A DNA stretch of 64,000 nt from VRUE01 sp963701265 (GCA_963701265.1 OY969581.1:1860001-1924000); one strand, 5' to 3'; counted from the first letter of the stretch, positions 27,317 to 35,907 are shown. Numbers and translations: made by a program. Notes: generated from the sequence alone by a model not told the origin.

Positions 27317-28396
27317 CTACTCTTTGAGGAAGCCCGGGACGTCGATGTCGTCGTCGCTCACCCGCAGTTTGCGGATGTCGGTGTCCTCGGCGGAGATTCG
27401 CGGACGGGACTCGTAGCGCCGACGGACCCGCTGCGGAGAGCGGGCCAGCAGCTCGAAGCCCTCGAAGCCGGTAGCGATGACGGTGACGCGGACCTCGTCT
27501 TTCATCGACTGATCGACGACCGAGCCGAAGATGATGTTGGCGTTGTCGTCGGCCTCGGCCTGGACCAGCTGAGCGGCCTCGTTGACCTCGAAGAGGCCGA
27601 GGTCCTCGGGGCCGGTGATGTTGAGCAGCATCCCGGTCGCGCCCTTGATCGACTCCTCGATCAGCGGCGAGGTGATCGCTGCCTTGGCGGCGTCGAGGGC
27701 GCGGGCCTCGCCGGAGGCGGAGCCGACGCCCATCAGGGCGGAGCCGGCGTCGCGCATGATCGTGCGCACGTCGGCGAAGTCGAGGTTGATCAGCCCCGGG
27801 ATCGTGATCAGGTCAGTGATGCCCTGCACGCCCTGGCGCAGGATGTCATCGGCCTGGCGGAAGGCCTCGAGCACGCTGGTGCGCCGCTCGACCGCCTGCA
27901 GCAGCTTCTCGTTGGGGACGATGATCAGGGTGTCGACGTTGTTGCGCAGCTTCTCGATCCCCTCGAGCGCCTGCTGCATGCGTCGTTTGCCCTCGAACTC
28001 AAAAGGCTTGGTCACGGCGCCGACCGTCAGCGCGCCGATCTCTTCCTTGGCGATCTCGGCGATCACCGGCGCCGAGCCGGTGCCGGTGCCGCCACCCTCG
28101 CCGGCGGTGACAAAGACCATGTCGGCGCCCTTCAGCGCCTCCTTGATCTCGTCGCGACTCTCCGCCGCCGCGCCAGCCCCGACCTCCGGGTTGCCGCCGG
28201 CGCCGAGGCCGCGGGTCAGCTCCTGTCCAATCGAGAGCTTGATGTCAGCGTCACACGCCTGCAGCGCCTGAGCATCCGTGTTGACGGCGACAAACTCGAC
28301 GCCGCGAATGCCGGCATCGACCATGCGACTGACGGCGTTCGTACCGCCGCCGCCGGCGCCGACCACCTTGATCACCGCTAGGTATGTGGATTCCAT
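27317..28396 (-). CDS. ftsZ: Cell division GTPase FtsZ
   Basis: Tubulin-like Z-ring protein. The 359 residues contain the nucleotide-binding VVGAGGGGTNAVSRM, the tubulin signature GEGGGTGTGSAPVIAEIAK and the T7 loop NLDFADVRTIM. The C-terminal conserved peptide DDIDVPGFLKE is typical of actinobacterial FtsZ, where it binds SepF. It is the last gene of the dcw cluster and is separated from ftsQ by 255 bp, so it probably has its own promoter. No ftsA is present. Confidence 0.98.
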   Translation of the reverse strand: MESTYLAVIKVVGAGGGGTNAVSRMVDAGIRGVEFVAVNTDAQALQACDADIKLSIGQELTRGLGAGGNPEVGAGAAAESRDEIKEALKGADMVFVTAGEGGGTGTGSAPVIAEIAKEEIGALTVGAVTKPFEFEGKRRMQQALEGIEKLRNNVDTLIIVPNEKLLQAVERRTSVLEAFRQADDILRQGVQGITDLITIPGLINLDFADVRTIMRDAGSALMGVGSASGEARALDAAKAAITSPLIEESIKGATGMLLNITGPEDLGLFEVNEAAQLVQAEADDNANIIFGSVVDQSMKDEVRVTVIATGFEGFELLARSPQRVRRRYESRPRISAEDTDIRKLRVSDDDIDVPGFLKE

Positions 28397-28413
28397 CTCC
28401 CGATTTCTCCAAG

Positions 28414-28458
28414 CCCAGTCCGGGGGGACTGGATATGTCCCAGTCTGCCAGGACTGGG
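28414..28458 (-). promoter_or_regulatory. Two tandem palindromes in the ftsZ leader
   Basis: Eighteen bases upstream of the ftsZ ATG begin two near-identical palindromes. One has arms 28414-28421 (CCCAGTCC) and 28426-28432, the other arms 28439-28445 and 28452-28458, spaced by about 25 bp. They could form mRNA hairpins in the leader or be a duplicated operator. The remaining leader (28459-28600) shows no convincing sigma-70 promoter; a TTGAAC near 28511 with TAGCTT 15 bp further is the best candidate. Confidence 0.4.
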
Positions 28459-28602
28459 TGTTGAGTTGAGCCTTTGTTCTGTCCGAAGCTACAGCAATGC
28501 TTGAGAGTTCAAGGGTACGCTGTAACCGCGGAAATTGCGCTCAACGTAGGGTATCGGGCGGTCTCTGTCAAACGGTCGGGCGCCATCCTGCAACGGCTAT
28601 CT

Positions 28603-28652
28603 CTCAAGTCTTACTTGAGGGTTTCGCGTATCTAACCCTGTGGTTGAGGGTT
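28603..28652 (-). terminator. Paired hairpins directly after ftsQ
   Basis: Downstream of the ftsQ stop, on its strand, lie a hairpin with arms 28634-28639 (AACCCT) and 28647-28652 and one with arms 28603-28609 (CTCAAGT) and 28613-28619 (7 bp perfect, 3-nt loop). Together they probably end the mraZ-ftsQ transcript, leaving ftsZ to a separate promoter. No long U-tract is present. Confidence 0.4.
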
Positions 28653-29185
28653 CATTCAAGAGGCGGAAGCGTATGCCCAGAGCCGTACGTGGCGGGCCTG
28701 CCCGGGGCGTGCAGGTCTACATAATCGAGCGCGGTGATCGAGGGGTCCGCAAGCACCGCTGCTGCGGCTCGCCACTTACGCGCTGCCTCCACGGAGTTGC
28801 CGAAGCGCAGTTCGATCCCCGAGCTGAGGTCGACGTCCACCCCGCTTTCGCCGAAACGGCTGCTCTCTATATAGGGACGCAACGCCGCCGGCGCGGCCGC
28901 GAGGACACGAACCTGCTCGAGCACCGGGCCCTGCACCCGCGGTCCTTTCGGCGCTGAGCCGAGCGGCAGTTGCGGCAAATCGCTGTCTTCGGGCAGCGGA
29001 AACCAGGTGAGCACCGTGCCGTCACCGGCCACGGCGACGGCCTCTTCGCCGTTGCCGATCACGGCGACGGGCTGACTGGAGACTAGATGCGGGGCGACCG
29101 TCTCGCCGCCGAAGACCTTCTGCCAGACGAAGGCAACGGCAATCACCACGAGTATCGGGATTACCGCCCGGTACAGCCGCCTCAT
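28652..29185 (-). CDS. ftsQ: Short FtsQ/DivIB-like division protein
   Basis: Start set at the ATG at 29185, overlapping the murB stop by 4 bp (ATGA); 177 residues. The order is a short basic N terminus, a single membrane helix (YRAVIPILVVIAVAFVW), and then a domain matching the FtsQ beta domain (VAVAGDGTVLTWFP, LPQLPLG, VDVDLSSGIELRFG, DYVDLHAPGRPATYG). FtsQ proteins usually have a ~70-residue POTRA domain between the helix and the beta domain; here only about 20 residues fit in that space. It lies in the standard murC-murB-ftsQ position. Confidence 0.8.
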   Translation of the reverse strand: MRRLYRAVIPILVVIAVAFVWQKVFGGETVAPHLVSSQPVAVIGNGEEAVAVAGDGTVLTWFPLPEDSDLPQLPLGSAPKGPRVQGPVLEQVRVLAAAPAALRPYIESSRFGESGVDVDLSSGIELRFGNSVEAARKWRAAAAVLADPSITALDYVDLHAPGRPATYGSGHTLPPLE

Positions 29186-30096
29186 AGCTCCCAGCCCTCC
29201 GGCCACTCGACCTCGCCGAGGATCTGCACCTCGGGCTCGAGCACGACACCGGTGAGCTCGTGCACGCGGCGCCGCCCCTCGGCCATCAGTGCCAGCACAT
29301 CAGCCGTCGTCGCATGTCCGGCGTTCTCGACGAAATTGGCGTGCTTCTCGGCGAAGCGGGCTTCCCCCCGACTGAGGCCACGGCAGCCGGCAGCCTCCAG
29401 CAGTTGCCCGGCACTGCGCCCATCCGCCCGCGGGTCCTCCGGGTTCTTGAAGGTCGAGCCGAAGGTCTTGATCCCGGAGGGCTGGGCTTCGCGCCGCTTG
29501 CCGCGCATCTCGTTCAGTCGGGCCCGGATCGCCGCGGGGTCATCCGGGCGCAGGCTGAAGGCGACGCGCGAGACCACCTCGCCGGGGGTCAGGTTGGAGC
29601 TGCGATAGGCAAAGCCCAGCGCCTCCGGCCCGCGGCGCTCACGACCCCTCGCCGTGAAGACGTCGACCCACTCCAGCACCTCGGCGAGCTGGCCGCCGTA
29701 GGCGTTGGCGTTCATCCTCACCGCGCCGCCGGCTGTGCCCGGGATGTTGACGCCGAATTCGATCCCGGCGAGGCCCCAGCCGGCGGCCTTCGCCGAGGCC
29801 GAGGGAAAGCGAGCGCCACCGCCGCAGACCAACCCCTCCTCCTCACGCTCGATCGTGGCGAGCTCGCGGTCGAGCTTGAGCGCGAGGCCGCGGAAGCCCG
29901 AATCGGCGATCAGCAAATTGGATCCCGAACCGATCACGCCGAGAGCGTGGCCCTCGTCCGCGGCCCAGGCCAGCACCGCAAGCAGCTCGCCCTCGTTGCC
30001 GGGCCGGGCAAAGAAGTCGGCGTCACCACCCGTGCGCACCGTGGTCAGCCGGGCGAGGGGGAAGTCGTTTTCCACTCCTGCCGGTTGCGGTCTCAC
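29182..30096 (-). CDS. murB: UDP-N-acetylenolpyruvoylglucosamine reductase
   Basis: Reduces UDP-GlcNAc-enolpyruvate to UDP-MurNAc using FAD and NADPH. The 304-residue protein has the FAD-binding GVIGSGSNLLIADSGFRG, GIEFGVNIPGTAGGAVRMNA, the proton donor serine in FGSTFKNPED, and EKHANFVEN near the end. The start is GTG, overlapping the murC stop by 4 bp. Confidence 0.96.
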   Translation of the reverse strand: MRPQPAGVENDFPLARLTTVRTGGDADFFARPGNEGELLAVLAWAADEGHALGVIGSGSNLLIADSGFRGLALKLDRELATIEREEEGLVCGGGARFPSASAKAAGWGLAGIEFGVNIPGTAGGAVRMNANAYGGQLAEVLEWVDVFTARGRERRGPEALGFAYRSSNLTPGEVVSRVAFSLRPDDPAAIRARLNEMRGKRREAQPSGIKTFGSTFKNPEDPRADGRSAGQLLEAAGCRGLSRGEARFAEKHANFVENAGHATTADVLALMAEGRRRVHELTGVVLEPEVQILGEVEWPEGWEL

Positions 30097-31433
30097 CGTG
30101 GCGCCTTCCCGTCGTCCCGGACCAAGGCCTCACCGAGCTTGAAGACGTCGCCGGCGCCGATCGTGACCAGGACCTGGTCCGCGTAACCGAGCGTCTGGTT
30201 GCGGTCGAGGAGGTCGGCGAGGGCACGGTCCGCAGTCCCGGCGTCGGGCAGCCAGCGGACCCGGCGGCCGGCCATCCGCTCGGCCGCGGCCTGGGCGACC
30301 CGCAGCCCACTCACCCCGGCGAGCTCACCGACCGGCTGCTCGCGGGCCGGGTAGACGTCGAGCACGACGACTTCGTCGGCGAGGGCGAGGGCGGCGCCGA
30401 ACTCCTCGCCGAAGGCCTTGGTGCGCGAGTAGAGATGGGGCTGGAAGACCGCGATCAGCCGATCGGGCTGCCGTTCGCGCAGGGCCGAGAGCGCCGCCCG
30501 CACCTCGGTCGGGTGATGGGCGTAATCGTCGTATATGCGCGCGCCGGCGCGGACCCCCTTGAGCTCGAGGCGGCGCTTGACTCCCGGGAAGTCGGCCAGA
30601 GCACCAGCGGCCGCTTCCAGCTCGAAGCCGGCCTCGCCCAGGGCGGCGAGAGCAGCGCGAGCGTTGAGCAGGTTGTGCTGCCCGGGGACGGCGAGGGCCA
30701 GTTGCTCCGGCCCGGGCCGGCCGAGATCGAAACCACTTACCCGCAACCCCGCGGTGACCTCGGCAAGGTCGCCGTCGGCGGGGGCAACCACGGCCCTGGC
30801 CGGCGCGGCGAATTCCCCGAAGGCCCTGCGCAGCTCGGCGACCGAGCCCCAGCGGCTGTGGTGGTCCATCTCGATGTTGGTGATCACGGCGATCTCCGGC
30901 TTCAGCTCGAGGAAGCTGGCGTCGCTCTCATCGGCCTCGGCGATCACCCACTCGCCACCGCCCCAGCCGGCGTTGGCGGCTGCCGTCGCCGTCCCCAGGC
31001 CGGGCACCTCGCCGCCGACGAAGAAGGCCGGGTCGGCGCCGAGCGCCCGCAGCGCCCAGACCAGCATCGCCGTCGTCGTCGTCTTGCCGTGGGTGCCGGC
31101 GACGGCGATCAGGCGCTTCTCGGCGCAGAGCTCGGCGAGCAGGGCGCCACGGTGGATCGGCTCGATGCCGCGCTCGCGGGCCAGCGCAAGCTCGGGGTTG
31201 TCCGCGCCGATCGCGGTCGAGACCACGACCTCGGCCCCCTCGGGCAGGTTCGCGGCGTCGTGGCCGACCGCGGGATCGAGGCCGGCCACACGCAGTCGCT
31301 CCATATAAGAGGAGTCGGCCCGGTCGCTGCCCGTCACGGTCGCGCCAAGTTCAGCGCAGACGAGTGCCAGCCCACTCATCCCAGCCCCACCGATGCCGAT
31401 GAAGTGCAGCCGCCTGGAAGCCCAGTCGCTCAT
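30093..31433 (-). CDS. murC: UDP-N-acetylmuramate--L-alanine ligase
   Basis: Adds L-alanine to UDP-MurNAc. The frame is open far upstream, but the correct start is the ATG at 31433 (MSDWASRRLHFIGIGGAGMS), which overlaps the murG stop by 4 bp. The 446-residue protein contains the Rossmann GIGGAGMSG, the ATP loop AGTHGKTTTT, EADESDASFL and YDDYAHHPTEV. The start codon is one base from a 14-bp inverted repeat in the 3' end of murG. Confidence 0.97.
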   Translation of the reverse strand: MSDWASRRLHFIGIGGAGMSGLALVCAELGATVTGSDRADSSYMERLRVAGLDPAVGHDAANLPEGAEVVVSTAIGADNPELALARERGIEPIHRGALLAELCAEKRLIAVAGTHGKTTTTAMLVWALRALGADPAFFVGGEVPGLGTATAAANAGWGGGEWVIAEADESDASFLELKPEIAVITNIEMDHHSRWGSVAELRRAFGEFAAPARAVVAPADGDLAEVTAGLRVSGFDLGRPGPEQLALAVPGQHNLLNARAALAALGEAGFELEAAAGALADFPGVKRRLELKGVRAGARIYDDYAHHPTEVRAALSALRERQPDRLIAVFQPHLYSRTKAFGEEFGAALALADEVVVLDVYPAREQPVGELAGVSGLRVAQAAAERMAGRRVRWLPDAGTADRALADLLDRNQTLGYADQVLVTIGAGDVFKLGEALVRDDGKAPR

Positions 31434-32587
31434 GTTCCGGTGCGCCTTTTGCTCTCCACAGGTGCATAAGGCGCACCGGAAGCCGCTGCTAGGACCTCGT
31501 CGGCGATTGTGCGGGCCGCGTGGGGGCGTGCGAGCGAGGTTGAGGCCTCGGCCATGGACGCGAGCCTCGATTGGTCCTCGAACAGCGAGGACACCTGGCC
31601 GGCGAGAAGCCCGGCGCTGAGGGCATCGTCGGCAATCGTCTCCGCCGCGCCCGCCTCGCTCATCCAGGCCGCGTTTGCCGCCTGGTGATCGGCCGTGGCG
31701 TACGGATAGGGGACGAGGATCGCCGGGCGGCTGGCCGCGACCAGCTCGAAGATCGAGCCGCCGGAGCGGGCCAGGACGAGGTCGCAGGCGGCGAGGACGG
31801 CGCCGAGATCGGGCTCGTAGGGAAGCAGTGTGTAGTCCTGGGCGTGCGGCGCGGCCGCCAGCCGCTGCGCCAGATCCTCGTGGTCGCGCCGGCCACTGAG
31901 GTGGATGACGTGGAAGTCGCGGCGAAACTCGGCATCGGGCCCGCCCGCTCCGGCCTCGGCGAAAGCCTCGATCGCCGCCTCGTTGATCGAGCGCGCGCCC
32001 TGGCTGCCCCCCATCACCAGCAGGCAACGCGCGTCGGGTGCGACCCCGAAGCGGCGCCGCGCCACGTCGCGGTCGGCCGCCAGGATTGCCGCCGGTACAG
32101 GCCGCCCGGTGACCAGGTAGGGCTCGCCCTCGCGTCCCTCGATCGGGAAGGAGAGGCAGACCCGGCGCGCCCGACCCGCCAGCAGCCGATTGGCCAGGCC
32201 AAGGTGACTGTCGGCCTCGGTCAGCACCAGCGGCGTGCGAGTGAGGACCGCCGCCATGCCGGCCGGCCCGGCGACGAAGCCGCCGCCGCCGAGGACGGCA
32301 TCGGCGCCACGTCGGCGCAGGGCGCTGCGGGCAGCCCCAACCGCCGCGCCGGCCTCGGCCACGGCCACGGCTGCCCGCAACGGGTTGCGGCGGTCGATTC
32401 CACGCACCTTGAGGAAGTCGATCTCGTAGCCGGCGGCGGGCACCAGCTCGGCCTCGATCCGCTCCTCGGTGCCGAGGAACGAGACCTCGGCGCCGCTAGC
32501 CCGAAGCTCGTCGGCGACGGCCATCGCCGGCACGACGTGGCCGGCGGTTCCTCCCGCTGCCACTACGACTCTGGGCACTTTTTCCAC
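31430..32587 (-). CDS. murG: UDP-GlcNAc:undecaprenyl-PP-MurNAc-pentapeptide GlcNAc transferase
   Basis: Makes lipid II from lipid I on the inner membrane face. I place the start at the GTG at 32587 (VEKVPRVVVAAGGTAGHVVP), preceded by an AAAGGAG site; an ATG at 32626 in the same frame is an alternative. It is 385 residues with the glycine-rich GGTAGHVVPA, the GGGGFVAGPAG loop, GGSQGARSIN and the UDP-binding ARSGGSIFELVAA. The gene overlaps the 3' end of ftsW by about 92 bp. Confidence 0.94.
   Translation of the reverse strand: MEKVPRVVVAAGGTAGHVVPAMAVADELRASGAEVSFLGTEERIEAELVPAAGYEIDFLKVRGIDRRNPLRAAVAVAEAGAAVGAARSALRRRGADAVLGGGGFVAGPAGMAAVLTRTPLVLTEADSHLGLANRLLAGRARRVCLSFPIEGREGEPYLVTGRPVPAAILAADRDVARRRFGVAPDARCLLVMGGSQGARSINEAAIEAFAEAGAGGPDAEFRRDFHVIHLSGRRDHEDLAQRLAAAPHAQDYTLLPYEPDLGAVLAACDLVLARSGGSIFELVAASRPAILVPYPYATADHQAANAAWMSEAGAAETIADDALSAGLLAGQVSSLFEDQSRLASMAEASTSLARPHAARTIADEVLAAASGAPYAPVESKRRTGT
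31435..31481. repeat. Perfect 14-bp inverted repeat at the murG/murC junction
   Basis: Arms 31435-31448 and 31468-31481 (minus strand TTCCGGTGCGCCTT ... AAGGCGCACCGGAA) are perfect complements around a 19-nt loop. It lies in the last codons of murG, ending one base before the murC ATG. In mRNA it would place the murC ribosome-binding site within or beside the stem. Confidence 0.8.
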
Positions 32588-33875
32588 GGCTAGATCCGCT
32601 CCTTTGGCTCCTTTTGCGAGCCCCATTAGTACGCCCGCCCTCAACGAGGCGCAGTTTGCCAGCGCCGGAGGCACGACCGGGCCGCGCCGCGGCGGTTGCC
32701 CTGCCCCCGCGGGCGACGTTGAGAACCAGGCCGACGGCGAAGAGCGTGACCAGGAGGCTGCTGTTGCCGTAGGAGACGAAGGGCAGGGGGACGCCGGTCA
32801 GCGGCGCCAGGCCCATCACGGCGAAGAGGTTGATCGTCGCCTGGACCAGAATCATCGAAGTGAGGCCGGCGACGAGCAGCTTGCTGTAGCGGTCCCTGGC
32901 TTTCTGCGCCACCCGCAGGCCGGCGTAGCCGAGCAGGCCGAAGAGGCCGACGACGCCGAGGATGCCGATCATGCCGAGCTCCTCGCCGATCACGGCGGAG
33001 ATCATGTCGGTGTGTGCCTCGGGCAGGTAGAAGGCCTTCTGCACGCCGTTGCCGATGCCGACGCCGAAGAGGCCGCCGGAGCCGAGCGCGATCTTGGCCT
33101 GGGCCGCTTGGAAGCCGGCGCCGGCAGCCTCGGCGCCCGGGTTGAGGAAGCCGGTCAGGCGGGCCATCCGGTAGGGCTCGATCACGGTCAGCAGCAGGGC
33201 AAGGCCGCCGAGGCAGAGGGCGATCTTGCCGATGTCGACCGGGCGGGCGCCGGCGGCGATCAGGGTGGCGGCGACCGAGAAGGCGATGACCATCGTCGTC
33301 CCCATGTCGGGCTCGGCCATGATCAGCAGGCAGGCGGTGCCGACGACGAGCAGGAAGGGCATCAGCCCCTGCAGCGAGCGCACCCGTTTCGGTTCGCGCG
33401 CGAGCAGGTCGGCGCCGTAGAGGATCAGCGCCACCTTGGCTATCTCGGAAGGCTGGAACTGCAGTGAACCCGGGCCGAGCCAGCGGCTGGCGCCGTTGGC
33501 GCTGGTGCCGGCGACGAGAACAACCAAGAGCAGGAAGAGCGAGCCAACCAGCAGCGCCGGGGTGAGGCGGCGGATCGCGGTCAGGCCGTGGCGGGCGGTG
33601 AGGTGCATCACCAGCAGCCCCAGCGCCCCGCAGATCAGGGTCCGCTTCAGGTAGAAGGCGCTGTTGGCGAGGTTGCCGTCGCTCAGCACCTGGGTCGTCG
33701 AGCTGGCCGAGAAGACCATCACCGCGCCAAGCGCCAGTAGGCAGAGGGTGGCGGTGAGCAGCAGGCTGTACTCGGTCGAGGGTGCGGCGGCGCGGGTCCG
33801 CTTCTTCTTCGCCTTCGACCTCTTTTTCGTCTTGCCGACCTTGAGACCGGCGAGGGAGAGGGCCCGTGCGCTCAC
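32496..33875 (-). CDS. ftsW: Lipid II polymerase FtsW (SEDS family)
   Basis: Septal peptidoglycan glycosyltransferase with about 10 membrane helices; 459 residues. It begins with a highly basic stretch (KVGKTKKRSKAKKKRTRAA). SEDS motifs include GASRWLGPGSLQFQPSEIAK, the AEPDMGTT region, EAHTDMISAVIGEELGMIG and PFVSYGNSSLLV. The GTG start overlaps the murD stop. The last ~70 residues are Arg/Ser/Gly-rich and partly overlap murG in another frame. It works with the FtsI transpeptidase encoded upstream. Confidence 0.95.
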   Translation of the reverse strand: MSARALSLAGLKVGKTKKRSKAKKKRTRAAAPSTEYSLLLTATLCLLALGAVMVFSASSTTQVLSDGNLANSAFYLKRTLICGALGLLVMHLTARHGLTAIRRLTPALLVGSLFLLLVVLVAGTSANGASRWLGPGSLQFQPSEIAKVALILYGADLLAREPKRVRSLQGLMPFLLVVGTACLLIMAEPDMGTTMVIAFSVAATLIAAGARPVDIGKIALCLGGLALLLTVIEPYRMARLTGFLNPGAEAAGAGFQAAQAKIALGSGGLFGVGIGNGVQKAFYLPEAHTDMISAVIGEELGMIGILGVVGLFGLLGYAGLRVAQKARDRYSKLLVAGLTSMILVQATINLFAVMGLAPLTGVPLPFVSYGNSSLLVTLFAVGLVLNVARGGRATAAARPGRASGAGKLRLVEGGRTNGARKRSQRSGSSRGKSAQSRSGSGRNRRPRRAGDGRRRRASG

Positions 33876-35240
33876 GCCAGCTCCCCGACGAGCTGGCCGA
33901 AGCGCTCGCCGCGCTGTTCGAAGTTCTCGAAGGCGTCGAAGCTGGCGCAGGCAGGCGAGAGCAGCACGACGTCACCTGGAACGGCCGCCGCGACCGCGTG
34001 GTGGAGCGCCTCTTCCAGGTCCTCGCAGAGGTGCAGCTCGATGCCGTCGGCAATCGCCGGCGCCAGCGCCTCGGCGAGGCGCCCGGCCGAGGCACCGGTC
34101 AGGTAGCAGGCGCTGCAGCGCTCGCGAACCGGGTCGAGCAGCGGCGCGTAGGACTCGCCCTTCTCGCTGCCACCGAGGATCGCGTGCACGCCGCCCTCGA
34201 AAGCGCGCAGGCCGACCGTGGCCGAGGCCACGTTGGTCGCCTTGGAGTCGTTGACGAAGCGCACGCCGTCGACCTCCGCCACCAGCTCGAGTCGGTGCGG
34301 CACGCCGGCGAAGCTGCGCAGGCCCTCGCGCACCGCTTCACGGTCGAGCCCCATCGAGAGCGCGGCCGCGGCGGCGGCCATCGCGTTCTCGACGTTGTGC
34401 GCGCCGAAGAGGCCGAGCTCGGAGACCGCCAGCAGCGGCTCACCGTCGTAGAAGATCGTGCCCTCGGCGACGGCGACTTCGCAGTCGGGCCCGGCGCCGT
34501 GGCAGAAGGCAATGCGTCGCGCGCAGCCGCCGAGGTCGACGCCGGCGAGCTCGGGGTCGTCGTCGTTGTAGACGGCGACGTCGTCGTTGCCCTGGTTGGC
34601 GAAGATCCGCAGCTTCGCCGCCAGGTAGGACTCGAGGTCGCCGTGGCGATCGAGGTGGTCGGGAGCAAGGTTGAGGAAGACGGCGCACTCGGGGGCGAAG
34701 GTGACGCTGTCTTCCAGCTCGAAAGCTCGATGCCTCGCAGATCACGGTCGCGTCCGGCTCGATCTCGCCGGCAAGCGAGGAGAGCGGCGTGCCGACGTTG
34801 CCGGCAACCGCGACCGACTCGCCCGCGGTCCGGTAGATGTGCCCGAGCAGCTCGACCGTGGTCGTCTTGCCGTTGGTCCCGGTCACCGCGACGAACCGAT
34901 TCGGGATCGCCCGCCAAGCGAGCTCGAGCTCGCCAACCACGTCGATCCCGCGCTCCAGAGCGGCCGCGATCACCGGCGCCTCCCGCGGCACGCCCGGGCT
35001 CTTGACCACAGTCCGCGCCCCCTCGAGGAGCGCAATTCCATCTGCATCCAGGACGACTTCGACACCGACCTGCCGAAGCCCTGCTGCGCCGTCTGGATGT
35101 CCAGAATCGACCGCAACCACCGTCTCCCCTCGGTCCACCAACAACCGCGCCGCGGCCTGGCCCGAGCGAGCAAGTCCGACGACCAGAAACGGCCCCTGCG
35201 GCAGCGGCGGCCGAAGCTCCTTGGGTGGCGGTGCGCCCAT
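33872..35240 (-). pseudogene. murD: UDP-MurNAc-L-Ala:D-glutamate ligase, frameshifted as sequenced
   Basis: Adds D-glutamate in the Mur pathway. The N-terminal frame from the ATG at 35240 is clear MurD: GLARSGQAAARLL, VKSPGVPREAP, the ATP loop VTGTNGKTTTVE, and ICEASSF. At 34721-34724 the frame shifts. The minus strand reads AGC TTT C GAG CTG GAA GAC, and dropping one base gives the expected SSFELEDSVTFAPE. The open frame then continues to the stop at 33872 (LNLAPDHLDRHGD, AGVPHRLELVAEV, NDSKATNVAS, LLSPACASFD). Corrected, the protein is 455 residues, normal for the family. Since murD is essential and every other part is intact, a single-base sequencing or assembly error in the AAA run is the likeliest cause. 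Confidence 0.9.
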
Positions 35241-35287
35241 CCGGGATATCTTCGTTCCAGCCGGGGACGACCCTGTAAGCGGCGGGC

Positions 35288-35863
35288 CTATTCGCCAGGG
35301 ACCGCGATCCGATAGAGGACGTGCGGCCTCAAAGGGTGGCCCGGCGGCAGGCCAGGATGATCGAAGTCATCCCGCGGATCCCGCCTCATCCCAAGCCGCT
35401 CCATAACCGCCCGCGAGCGCCGATTCCCCGGCACCGTAAACGAGACGATCTCGTCCAAGCCAACCTCATCGAAGCCAAAGCGAAGCGCCGCCCCCGCCGC
35501 CTCGGTCGCATACCCATTCCCCCAAGCCGAACGCACCAGCCGCCACCCAACCTCCACCGCCGGCGTGAAATGCGCCTCGAACTCGGGCACCGCCAGCCCG
35601 GTGAACCCAATGAACTCGTCCGTCCCCCGCACCTCAAGCGCCCAAAGCCCAAACCCATTCGCCGCGAACCCAGCCTCGATCCGGTCAACCAACCCATCGC
35701 TCTGCCGCCGGCTAAGCAGCTCTGGGAAGTGCTCCATCACAGCCGGATCGGAATTCATCGCCGCGAACAGCTCGAGATCGGCCTCCCGCCAGTGCCGCAG
35801 CTCCAGCCGAGGAGTCGTTAGCGATGGCCACGGGCGTCGGGGGTCCTCTCCCAAAACACTCAA
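35288..35863 (-). CDS. RimJ/RimL-type GNAT acetyltransferase inside the dcw cluster
   Basis: A 191-residue acetyltransferase with TPRLELRHWREADLELFAAM, VGWRLVRSAWGNGYATEAA and ENxxSRAVMERLGM-like NRRSRAVMERLGMRRD, the standard RimL layout. No ATG is available. TTG codons at 35863 and 35854 are the only upstream starts, and both lie inside a long palindrome. It sits between mraY and murD, where dcw clusters normally have no extra gene. The substrate is unknown. Confidence 0.8.
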   Translation of the reverse strand: MSVLGEDPRRPWPSLTTPRLELRHWREADLELFAAMNSDPAVMEHFPELLSRRQSDGLVDRIEAGFAANGFGLWALEVRGTDEFIGFTGLAVPEFEAHFTPAVEVGWRLVRSAWGNGYATEAAGAALRFGFDEVGLDEIVSFTVPGNRRSRAVMERLGMRRDPRDDFDHPGLPPGHPLRPHVLYRIAVPGE

Positions 35864-35907
35864 GCGCGGCTCCTGCCGCGCGTTTTGGGAGAGGGCACCC
35901 GACGCCC
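35832..35907. repeat. Long inverted repeat, copy 1 of the GGGCGTCGGGTGCC element
   Basis: Arms 35832-35857 and 35882-35907 pair at 24 of 26 positions. They enclose a second perfect hairpin GCGCGGC-TCCT-GCCGCGC (35864-35881). It lies between the mraY stop and the GNAT gene and covers the GNAT start. The outer arm sequence GGGCGTCGGGTGCCCTCTC is shared with the element at 39692-39794. Confidence 0.85.

Noticed and set aside
30093..32027. A 644-residue reading for murC
   Set aside because: The first ~200 codons overlap murG and read as low-complexity; the true MurC start is at 31433.
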